Shown here: piece by piece, positions 1 through 6,222 of the stretch
How positions within the stretch are numbered: the stretch's first letter is position 1
Layout: every line of letters begins with the position of its first letter
Assembly: GCA_904502165.1 (NCBI GenBank)
Contig: CAJGDB010000012.1
Location: 1 to 32,718 of the forward strand
Direction of reading: 5' to 3'
DNA from: an uncultured Akkermansia sp.
GTDB lineage: Bacteria > Verrucomicrobiota > Verrucomicrobiia > Verrucomicrobiales > Akkermansiaceae
Length of the DNA: 32,718 nucleotides
Position numbers and translations under genes: made by a program
Notes under the pieces: generated by a model
What the model was told of the DNA's origin: nothing
Databases searched by the model: none
What the model saw: only the letters and a program-made list of their open reading frames with translations

Positions 1-1
1 A

Positions 2-217
2 CCGCTGCACACCGTGAATCTGAGCGAGGAGGAGGAAGAGGAACGCAACCCGGGATTCTTCACCATTCTGCGCCGAAGCGGCCTGCTGGGGCCGGTGCTC
101 ATCTTCATTCTCATGCTGGTGGGCATCATCATCCTCATGGTTGGAGCACTGCAGCTGTTCTGGCCGGTGCTGCTGGTGCTGTTCATCTTCTGGCTGCTCG
201 GCAAAGCCCTTCGGTAA
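2..217 (+). CDS. C-terminal part of a small membrane protein (5' end outside window or GTG start at 14)
   Basis: The reading frame is open to the left edge, so this is probably the tail of a longer protein, although a GTG at 14 could start a 67-residue protein. The visible part has a run of six glutamates and then a strongly hydrophobic stretch of about 45 residues, enough for one or two membrane helices, ending in GKALR. The stop codon is two bases before the ATG of the TRIC-family gene, so the two are very likely co-transcribed. I do not recognise the family and no catalytic motif is visible. Confidence 0.55.
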   Translation, partial: PLHTVNLSEEEEEERNPGFFTILRRSGLLGPVLIFILMLVGIIILMVGALQLFWPVLLVLFIFWLLGKALR

Positions 218-219
218 CA

Positions 220-939
220 ATGGAACTGGATACCTGTAACCCGGATAGCCTGCAGGCGGTACAGAATTTCGGCGAGCACCCGTTATTCTATTTCTGCTGC
301 GTCTTTGCAACCGTGGTGGGTGCCATTGCCGGTGCAACGGCCTCCAGCCGCGTGCGGATGGACATTGTCGGGGTGCTGGTATGCGGTACCATTGCCTCCC
401 TGGGCGGTGGTACCGTGCGCGATATACTCCTGAGCGGCATGGTCAACCACAATGGCACACCTGTGACCATATACTGGGTCGTCGGGCATGATGTCCAGTT
501 CCTCTACATGGCGCTGGCCACCTCGCTCATCATGTTCTATGTGACCCGCTTCTGGAATCCGCCGGTGGGTACCATCCGCGTGGCGGATACCTTTGCCATG
601 GCCTTCTTCACCCTGCTGGGGGCAGCCAAGGCCTACTACCTGGGATGCTCCGGGATTGTCTGTATCTGCATGGGGGTGTGCACCGGTGTGGCGGGCGGTG
701 CCCTGCGCGATGTGCTTACCGGTAATGTCCCCTATGTCTTCCGTTCAAAAGAAGTGTATGCCTCTGCTGCCTTCGCGGGCAGCCTGCTCTTCGTGGTGCT
801 GCAATACTTCAACTGCCCCTACCAGGTATCCTATATTCTGGGAACGATTGTAGCCTTCTCCGTACGCATGGTGGCCGTTTACCTCAACTGGCAGCTGCCG
901 TCCTACCGCTCGCTGCTGGACTCCCACCACGAGCAGTAG
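220..939 (+). CDS. TRIC/UPF0126 family membrane protein (YadS/YvgT-like)
   Basis: A 239-residue integral membrane protein of the bacterial trimeric intracellular cation channel family (UPF0126). The family has two tandem three-helix halves, each carrying a glycine-rich GG-x-x-RD motif. Both are present: GGGTVRDIL in the first half and GGALRDVLTGNVPYVF in the second. Length is normal for the family. Some bacterial members act as potassium-permeable channels; the role here is not shown by the sequence. It starts two bases after the preceding stop, which suggests translational coupling. It runs tail-to-tail into the decarboxylase gene with only two bases between the stops and no visible terminator. 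Confidence 0.85.
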   Translation: MELDTCNPDSLQAVQNFGEHPLFYFCCVFATVVGAIAGATASSRVRMDIVGVLVCGTIASLGGGTVRDILLSGMVNHNGTPVTIYWVVGHDVQFLYMALATSLIMFYVTRFWNPPVGTIRVADTFAMAFFTLLGAAKAYYLGCSGIVCICMGVCTGVAGGALRDVLTGNVPYVFRSKEVYASAAFAGSLLFVVLQYFNCPYQVSYILGTIVAFSVRMVAVYLNWQLPSYRSLLDSHHEQ

Positions 940-941
940 AC

Positions 942-2132
942 TCAACCCAGGCGGGATTCAAAGTCGGCATAGCCGAACTGGCGCACCGTGCGGATAGCGC
1001 CATCGGCTTGCAGCACGGCAATGTCCGGGTGCGGCACGCCGTTGAAATGGGTGGTCTTCACGATGGTGTAGTGGCTCATATCGTCCAGCACCAGCTCATC
1101 ATCCACCTGCAGGGGGTGGTCAAAGGAATAATCGCCCAGCACATCACCCGCCAGGCAGGTAGGAGCCCCCAGGCGATAGGTAAAGAGCTTTTCACCTGCC
1201 TCTCCGGCGGCAGCATAGGCCTCACCGGGCAGGCAGACAGCCGGCACGCCGGTACCACCGGACTGCACGGCGTATACATCCGGGCGGTAGGGCATTTCCA
1301 GCACATCGGGCATGTGGGCGCTGGCGCTCACATCCAGAATAGCATGGCGGTAGCCCAGGGAATCAAAGATATCGAGCACGCGCGCACGAAGCACCCCGGT
1401 GTGGATGGCCCAGGCCTCGCCAGGCTCCAGGAACACCTCGACCCGGTACATGCTGCGGATTTCGCGCAAAAGGTCAATGAGCGCGGCGCGGTCGTAGTCC
1501 GGCTTGGTTATCCAATGCCCGCCACCGAGGTTGATATAGCGAATCTGCGGACTGGCCAGCAGGCCGCCGAATTGTTTTTCAAAGGCGCGGAAGGTATCAA
1601 TGAGTTCACCCGCCCCCTGTTCACAGAGTGTGTGGAAATGCAGCCCGCTGATGCCGGTTAAATCCACCCCGCCCAGCTGGTCTGCCGGGATTCCGAGCCG
1701 CGACCCCGGTATGCAGGGGTCATACAGCGGAGTGTGCCCGGTGGAGAAACAGGGGTTGACCCGGAGCCCCAGCTGCAAGGCCCCGCTCTTCACTCGCGGA
1801 TGCTCCAGGCACAGACTGCGCCAGCGCTGCCACTGGGGAATGCTGTTAAAATCAATATGGTGGGCAAAGTCGAGCAACTCAGCCAGCTCAGCCTCGCGAT
1901 AAGCCGGGGAATACACGGCCACGTGCCCACCGAGATGCTTTGCACCCAGACGGGCCTCATACAAGCCGGAGGCACAGCAACCGGCTGCATACGGACGCAA
2001 GGCAGCCAGTCCGGCGGTGGTGGAAAACGCCTTGAGTGCCACCAGCATGCGCGCACCGGATGCCTCTGCCACTTCCTGCAGGATGCGGGCGTTGCGCTCC
2101 AGCGCAGCAAGCGAAATCAGAAACCGGGCCAC
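942..2132 (-). CDS. nspC: Carboxynorspermidine decarboxylase
   Basis: A fold-type III PLP decarboxylase of 396 residues that removes the carboxyl group of carboxynorspermidine or carboxyspermidine to give (nor)spermidine. Visible family marks are the PLP lysine in VALKAF (K34), LHFHTLCE, the phosphate-binding LGGGHWITK, LEPGEA near the cofactor, and HMPDVLEMPYRP near the C-terminus. The start is a GTG 22 bases after the lipoprotein stop, so it is probably the second gene of that transcript. A run of eight T lies just upstream and no strong ribosome binding site is visible. The usual partner, carboxynorspermidine dehydrogenase, is not in this window. Confidence 0.88.
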   Translation of the reverse strand: MARFLISLAALERNARILQEVAEASGARMLVALKAFSTTAGLAALRPYAAGCCASGLYEARLGAKHLGGHVAVYSPAYREAELAELLDFAHHIDFNSIPQWQRWRSLCLEHPRVKSGALQLGLRVNPCFSTGHTPLYDPCIPGSRLGIPADQLGGVDLTGISGLHFHTLCEQGAGELIDTFRAFEKQFGGLLASPQIRYINLGGGHWITKPDYDRAALIDLLREIRSMYRVEVFLEPGEAWAIHTGVLRARVLDIFDSLGYRHAILDVSASAHMPDVLEMPYRPDVYAVQSGGTGVPAVCLPGEAYAAAGEAGEKLFTYRLGAPTCLAGDVLGDYSFDHPLQVDDELVLDDMSHYTIVKTTHFNGVPHPDIAVLQADGAIRTVRQFGYADFESRLG

Positions 2133-2154
2133 AGAGCTTCAAAAAAAAGAGGGG

Positions 2155-3393
2155 TTAGCTACGACGACGGCGGCGGCGCACGCGCTTATTGGTCTCCTCC
2201 TGGCTTGCGGCATCAACCGCAGGGGCTTCGGGAGCAGCCTGCGCCTCGGGGGCAGCCGGAGTCTGCGCGGCAGCGGCCTGCTCGGCAGCCAGACGCTCTG
2301 CGGCGGCCTTTTCTGCAGCAGCCTGCTCGGCAGCGGCTTTTTCAGCAGCGGCCTTTTCCTCTGCTGCACGGGCTTCGCTGGCCGATTGCTCAGCCTGTAC
2401 CTTCTGCCCGACGGACTGAATGGCGGGCAGCAGGGCATCGAAGCAGCGCTTGGTTTCAGCCTTCACCTCCAGCTTGGGACTGCTGCCATTGAGCCCCTGG
2501 CAGATTTTGGCAGCCACCACCCAGGACTGGAGTGCCTCCTTCGATTTACCCAGGGAGTTATCCAGATTGCCCAGAGAGGTGAGAAGCTTGACATAAGAGA
2601 GAGACATTTCCGTCGACAACCGCTTGAGACGCTGAGCCAGAGTCTGGCCTTTCATGTAGGTGGCACGGGCTTCCTCGGGGTCTTCCATCGCGCGCAGGCA
2701 ATCGCCCAGGCAGCGGTAGGAGTCGAGCAGGTCGGCTGCTGCCTTCGAAATCTCAGGAGACACCTCACCCTCCGGAAGCTCCTCCCCTTCCTTCGGGCCT
2801 ACCTGGTTGTACAGACCTTCGTCTACAACGAGAGCAGCTTCATACCGGAGCAGAGCATCGGCGGCCTTGTTCTGGGCAAGCAGGCACACACCAATGCCAT
2901 TCTGACAGGCGCTCAGCAGACGCTGGCAGGCAGGGGTGGAACGCAGTTCCTCCGGCAGGGCCTCTACCTCTGCCAGAGCATTCTCGTATTCGCCCTGAGC
3001 CTTGGCATACGCCCCCAGGTCACGGGTGGTGGTGGCAATCTGCAGAGCCAGGCGGGCGCGTTCCTCGCTGGGAGCCTGCTTCTGCAGTTCGGTGTAGTAG
3101 GCACGCAGTTTCTCCAGCATATCCTTCACCATACTGTTGAGCTCGGGAAAGGTCTCAGGGCTGGTCACTTTGGAACCCAGGGTATAGACGGCATAGTTGA
3201 AGAGAGCTTCGCGGGTTTCGGCCAGCATATCCACCTGCGGCTCAGGTGCAGGTTCTGCCACAGGGGCAGCAGCTGTTTCTGCGGGAACTGCGGGCTCCTT
3301 CTCTTCGCAGGAATTCAGGATAAAGGCAAGCCCTAATGCCAGCATGGCGGCACCGCGTGTGCCCGCCTGTAACGCGTGGGAGGAAAATTTCAT
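2155..3393 (-). CDS. TPR-like lipoprotein with alanine-rich coiled coil and basic tail
   Basis: A 412-residue protein. The signal sequence ends in a lipobox (ILNSC, cysteine at about 26), so it should be a lipid-anchored envelope protein. The middle is helical, with spaced ALLRYEAAL- and AKAQGEYENALAEVE-like helices suggesting tetratricopeptide-type repeats. From about residue 335 there is an AAAEKAAAEQ-type coiled coil, then a Pro/Ala linker and a C-terminal run of arginines. The frame is open further upstream, but the start at 3393 is chosen because a good promoter (TTGACG, 17 bases, CACAAT) lies directly before it and the signal peptide begins there. Function is unknown. The gene is followed closely by nspC and is divergent from the acidic lipoprotein gene. 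Confidence 0.8.
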   Translation of the reverse strand: MKFSSHALQAGTRGAAMLALGLAFILNSCEEKEPAVPAETAAAPVAEPAPEPQVDMLAETREALFNYAVYTLGSKVTSPETFPELNSMVKDMLEKLRAYYTELQKQAPSEERARLALQIATTTRDLGAYAKAQGEYENALAEVEALPEELRSTPACQRLLSACQNGIGVCLLAQNKAADALLRYEAALVVDEGLYNQVGPKEGEELPEGEVSPEISKAAADLLDSYRCLGDCLRAMEDPEEARATYMKGQTLAQRLKRLSTEMSLSYVKLLTSLGNLDNSLGKSKEALQSWVVAAKICQGLNGSSPKLEVKAETKRCFDALLPAIQSVGQKVQAEQSASEARAAEEKAAAEKAAAEQAAAEKAAAERLAAEQAAAAQTPAAPEAQAAPEAPAVDAASQEETNKRVRRRRRRS

Positions 3394-3402
3394 ACTTTTC
3401 CC

Positions 3403-3431
3403 ATTGTGCCTGTGCGAGCGCGTAGCGTCAA
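3403..3431 (-). promoter_or_regulatory. Promoter of the TPR-like lipoprotein-nspC transcript
   Basis: On the minus strand TTGACG (3431-3426) and CACAAT (3408-3403) are separated by 17 bases. The start codon at 3393 is only nine bases past the -10 box, so the leader would be a few bases at most. Confidence 0.6.
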
Positions 3432-3523
3432 GCTCATTTTCCCTGCCAGAGCCAAATTTTGCGGTTGCTGACATGTTCCGTCTGCGGAAAATGAACTTTT
3501 TTGCAGAAAATGCAAATTTTTGC

Positions 3524-3553
3524 TTGTCTTTTCCCTTGCACATTGGCTAGAAT
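3524..3553 (+). promoter_or_regulatory. Promoter of the acidic-tail lipoprotein gene
   Basis: TTGTCT (3524-3529) and TAGAAT (3548-3553) are separated by 18 bases. The purine-rich GAGGAG follows at 3554, with ATG at 3572. Together with the divergent promoter it shares a 178-base intergenic region. Confidence 0.55.
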
Positions 3554-3571
3554 GAGGAGCAACGAAACGCC

Positions 3572-4402
3572 ATGAAACACTTTAATCTCCTCAAACGTAT
3601 TGCCTTGACCTGCGGCATGGCTGCCGCAGCAGTGCTGGTCACTTCCTGCACTATCACCACCACCCAGCCTTCCAGCATGCGTGCCGAGCAGCTGCGTGAG
3701 GGCACCAATGTGACCATCTTCAGCTACAACGACGCAGCTGATCCCCAGAACCGCCTCTGCACGGAAGCCGGCCCCATGCCGGATAATGTGCGCCGCGCCA
3801 TTGACACCTGGCTGCGTAACTCCACCATCAAGAATTTCACCTACGCCTACCCGCAGTACTACATTGCCATGACCTCCCCGGAGGGCCAGCAGCGCGTGTG
3901 GGGTATCTGCTCTGACGGCAAGGCCAACCTCGTGGGCATCCTTATTCCCCGCGATGGTGTTGCCGCCTGGCATCTGCCCTTCGTCGGCGCTTACAAGATG
4001 TATGTGTGCGACGGCAAGCAGCGCCGCGACCTTTCCGATGCCATCATGACCTACCTGCATGAAGCCAATTACGATGAAGCCCGCGTAAAGGCCCGCCGGG
4101 ACACCGGTCTGACCGATGCCAAGTACCTGATTTCCAAGCCGAAGACCCGCGCCGAGGTAGAGGCTGAGCGCGCTGCTGCCGCAGCTAAGCGCAAGGCCGA
4201 GCAGGAAGCCCTTGATGCTGCACGCGCCGCCAAGGAAGCTGCTGCTGGCGATGAGGAGGAATCCGAAGACGAGGAGGACTCCGAGGAATCTGAGGATGAA
4301 GAGGAATCCGAAGACGAAGAATCTTCCGATGAGGAAGAGGAGTCTGAGGAAGAAGAGGAAGAAGAAGAATCCTCTGACGAAGAAGAGGAAGAAGAGGAGT
4401 AA
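3572..4402 (+). CDS. Lipoprotein with highly acidic Glu/Asp/Ser low-complexity tail
   Basis: A 276-residue lipoprotein whose lipobox is VLVTSC (cysteine at about 26). Residues 30 to 190 form a globular region with no domain I recognise; it contains several cysteines and aromatic residues. Then comes an alanine/lysine-rich helical stretch (AEVEAERAAAAAKRKAEQ). The last 45 or so residues are almost only E, D and S. Such a tail could bind cations or basic partners, or extend the domain from the membrane; this is inference. The divergent neighbour is also a lipoprotein but has a basic arginine tail. A strong terminator follows the stop. Confidence 0.8.
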   Translation: MKHFNLLKRIALTCGMAAAAVLVTSCTITTTQPSSMRAEQLREGTNVTIFSYNDAADPQNRLCTEAGPMPDNVRRAIDTWLRNSTIKNFTYAYPQYYIAMTSPEGQQRVWGICSDGKANLVGILIPRDGVAAWHLPFVGAYKMYVCDGKQRRDLSDAIMTYLHEANYDEARVKARRDTGLTDAKYLISKPKTRAEVEAERAAAAAKRKAEQEALDAARAAKEAAAGDEEESEDEEDSEESEDEEESEDEESSDEEEESEEEEEEEESSDEEEEEEE

Positions 4403-4428
4403 AGCTCCTGTACCTCCAATGGCTTTCC

Positions 4429-4465
4429 AATCCCCCTGCTGCATGGCGGCAGGGGGATTTTCCTT
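4429..4465 (+). terminator. Rho-independent terminator of the acidic lipoprotein gene
   Basis: An 11-base stem with arms 4429-4439 and 4449-4459 (AATCCCCCTGC and its complement), a nine-base loop, then a T-rich tail. It marks the end of core sequence before the island. Confidence 0.8.
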
Positions 4466-4470
4466 TTGGC

Positions 4471-4647
4471 CTGCCCAAAAACTGCATCCGTCACACGGCT
4501 GCTTCATTCATGGCAGAAAGTCAGGGCTACACCGAGACTGCTAATCAGTTGGGACATGACATCGGCATGCTGTTGAAACACTATCGCCGTGCTATCACCA
4601 AGTCGGAAGCCGAGGCTTACTACAACATCACTCCTGATTCCGTGTGA
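4471..4647 (+). pseudogene. C-terminal fragment of a tyrosine recombinase (copy A)
   Basis: The frame reads LPKNCIRHTAASFM, then GYTETANQLGHDIGM, then LLKHYRRAITKSEAEAYYNI and stops at 4645. This is the end of a phage-type integrase: the box II arginine in IRHT, the LGH motif and the tyrosine of KHYRRA as nucleophile. The rest of the gene is missing and no start is available. It matches copy B (5996-6163) at about 87 percent of bases, but 15 of 18 differing codons are synonymous. It begins directly after the lipoprotein terminator. Confidence 0.85.
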
Positions 4648-4707
4648 GGTGTAGGGATAATTCTGTTGTTCTCATTCCAAAATTTTGAATTTTAGTCTCT
4701 TTTATCC

Positions 4708-4738
4708 TTGACGTGTGTGGGGGGGGGGCATGTTACAT
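4708..4738 (+). promoter_or_regulatory. Candidate promoter of the ankyrin gene with a ten-G spacer tract
   Basis: TTGACG (4708-4713) is followed by a spacer containing ten consecutive G residues (4719-4728) and then TTACAT (4733-4738). The spacer is 19 bases as sequenced, two longer than ideal. Gain or loss of G residues by slippage would move the spacer towards or away from 17, so this could act as an expression switch. The -10 assignment is tentative. Confidence 0.45.
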
Positions 4739-4746
4739 TATTTACA

Positions 4747-4770
4747 CCCCAAGAGAGCAGTCTTTTGGGG
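4747..4770 (+). promoter_or_regulatory. Hairpin in the ankyrin gene leader
   Basis: A ten-pair stem (CCCCAAGAGA with TCTTTTGGGG, one G-U pair) closes a GCAG loop. There is no T run behind it, so it is not a standard terminator. It would lie near the 5' end of the mRNA and may stabilise it. Confidence 0.45.
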
Positions 4771-4803
4771 CGAAACAGTTTCCACCAGAACCAAATTATT
4801 ACC

Positions 4804-5727
4804 ATGTCCGATAAAGTATCAGTTGAGCAGATAAAGGCGTCCATAGATAATCAGACACGTCACTTGCCCTCATCCAACTTAAAAAGCAAGAAGAGGTCAA
4901 AGGCCTTATTTATTGTAATTGGAGTAGTTCTTTTTGGTGGCATAATTGGTTTTCTAAGTTATTACTTTTCACCCCACCAATGTGCATTAAGAGAACTGAA
5001 AGAACTTGGAGTAATAACCACAGAAGCAGATGTTAATAAAGCAAATAAGCGTGGCGAAACTCCGTTGCATGAGGCTGCTTGTAATAGGCCCACGGGAATT
5101 GTCAAGTTTTTGATAGAAGCAGGAGCGGATGTTAATCAAGCAGACAACGATGGCGCAACTCCGTTGTATTGGGCTGCTCAGAAGGGTAACGCAGAAGCCG
5201 TCAAGTTTTTGATAGAAGCAGGAGCGGATGTTAATAAAGCAGAGAACGATGGCGCAACTCCGTTGTTTCGTGCTGCTCAGAAGGGTAACGCAGAAGCCAT
5301 CAAGTTGTTGATAGAAGCAGGAGCGGATGTTAATCAAGCAAACATCTATGGCCACACTCCGTTGTTTCGTGCTGCTGGTTATAAAAACCCAACACCCGTC
5401 AAGTTATTGATAGAAGCAGGAGCGGATGTTAATCAAGCAGATAAGGATGGCAGTACTCCTTTGTATTGGGCTGCCCATAGGGGTCACACGGAAATCGTCC
5501 AACTGCTGATAAAAGCAGGAGCGGATGTCAATAAAGCAAATAAGGATGGCAGGACGCCTTTGTTTTGGGCTGCTGAAAAGGGTCACACAGAAATCGTCCA
5601 ACTGCTGATAAAAGCAGGAGCGGATGTCAATAAAACAAATAAGAATGGCAGGACGCCTTTGCATAATGCTACTTACAATGCTCATACGGAAATCGTTGAA
5701 CTCTTGAAAGCCGCAGGAGCAAAGTAG
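4804..5727 (+). CDS. Membrane-anchored ankyrin-repeat protein
   Basis: A 307-residue protein. A short polar N-terminus is followed by one membrane helix (ALFIVIGVVLFGGIIGFLSYYF, about 38-59) and then seven ankyrin repeats of 33 residues built on DVNxAxxDGxTPLxxAAxxGxxExVxxLIxAGA. The orientation suggests an inner-membrane anchor with the repeats as a binding surface; the partner is unknown. The frame is open back to 4708, but that would place the start inside the promoter and translate the G run. ATG 4804 gives a sensible anchor protein, although no Shine-Dalgarno site is visible. The gene sits between two integrase relics and has its own terminator, so it is a self-contained cargo unit. Confidence 0.85.
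   Translation: MSDKVSVEQIKASIDNQTRHLPSSNLKSKKRSKALFIVIGVVLFGGIIGFLSYYFSPHQCALRELKELGVITTEADVNKANKRGETPLHEAACNRPTGIVKFLIEAGADVNQADNDGATPLYWAAQKGNAEAVKFLIEAGADVNKAENDGATPLFRAAQKGNAEAIKLLIEAGADVNQANIYGHTPLFRAAGYKNPTPVKLLIEAGADVNQADKDGSTPLYWAAHRGHTEIVQLLIKAGADVNKANKDGRTPLFWAAEKGHTEIVQLLIKAGADVNKTNKNGRTPLHNATYNAHTEIVELLKAAGAK
5029..5721 (+). repeat. Seven tandem 99-base ankyrin units
   Basis: GATGTTAAT or GATGTCAAT recurs at exactly 99-base steps (5029, 5128, 5227, 5326, 5425, 5524, 5623). Neighbouring units are close to identical over long parts. Such units can expand or contract by recombination without breaking the frame. Confidence 0.95.
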
Positions 5728-5756
5728 TAACACGAGCGAATAGCAATCTTCCCATC

Positions 5757-5793
5757 ACCCACCCTTGGTTTTATACCTTGGGTGGGTATTTTT
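5757..5793 (+). terminator. Terminator of the ankyrin gene
   Basis: ACCCACCC (5757-5764) pairs with GGGTGGGT (5780-5787) and is followed by ATTTTTC. Confidence 0.75.
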
Positions 5794-5807
5794 CTTCCCA
5801 ACATTCC

Positions 5808-5874
5808 CTAAATAATTTATAATGAGAGAATAGATTACATACAAATGGAACTGGAATAATGGCAAGGACTTTGC
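5808..5874 (+). repeat. 67-base direct repeat, left copy
   Basis: 60 of 67 bases match 8856-8922, and the last 32 are identical. The repeat encodes YKWNWNNGKDFA in both copies, after which the two sequences become unrelated. The pair brackets the nuclease and lipoprotein genes. Confidence 0.85.
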
Positions 5875-6163
5875 TCGTGCTAATGGTGTGAGCATGGATG
5901 CTACTGATACGCTTATCCAAGGTGATACTCTGAAACAGCGTAAGACTGCTCACAGTTCTTTCCTCAAAGCACTGGCAACGGAGACAGGGATTGTTCTTCC
6001 GAAGAACTGCATCCGTCACACTGCTGCTTCATTCATGGCTGAAAGTCAGGGTTACACCGAGACGGCTAACCAGTTGGGACATGACATCGGAATGCTGTTG
6101 AAGCACTATCGCAGAGCCATCACCAAGACGGAAGCAGAGGAATTTTACAACATTCTACCCTAA
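5834..6163 (+). pseudogene. Tyrosine recombinase fragment (copy B)
   Basis: The frame is open from 5834, after an in-frame TAG at 5831, to TAA at 6161. It starts with ITYKWNWNNGKDFA, continues through a variable stretch, and ends with the recombinase C-terminus: IRHTAASF, then QLGHDIGM, then LLKHYRRAITK with the nucleophile tyrosine. The N-terminal DNA-binding domains and the first catalytic arginine region are missing, so it cannot be active. The only internal starts are GTG 5888 and ATG 5894, which would give about 90 residues. It lies between the ankyrin terminator and the promoter of the nuclease gene. Confidence 0.8.
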
Positions 6164-6176
6164 TTTGCCTACAAAC

Positions 6177-6205
6177 TTAACAGGATGAGTTTTAACTTGT
6201 AATAT
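6177..6205 (+). promoter_or_regulatory. Promoter of the Mrr-like nuclease gene
   Basis: TTAACA (6177-6182) and TAATAT (6200-6205) are separated by 17 bases. ATG at 6223 would leave a leader of roughly 11 bases. It begins just after the stop of the integrase relic. Confidence 0.55.
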
Positions 6206-6222
6206 TTAGAAATTGTGGTAGC

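Noticed and set aside
2017..3336. Long plus-strand frame of 439 codons opposite the lipoprotein gene
   Set aside because: It lies antisense to a frame with a signal peptide, lipobox and promoter, and its composition looks like a mirror of the Ala/Glu-rich gene.
3434..4507. Minus-strand frame of 357 codons opposite the acidic lipoprotein
   Set aside because: Its Phe/Leu-rich beginning is the complement of the GAA/GAG tail, and it runs through a terminator and a promoter.
4708..4803. Longer start of the ankyrin protein at TTG 4708
   Set aside because: It would start on the -35 box and translate the G run and the leader hairpin.
5029..5721. Regular 99-base repeats as a CRISPR array
   Set aside because: The repeats are coding, have no unique spacers and give ankyrin units in frame.
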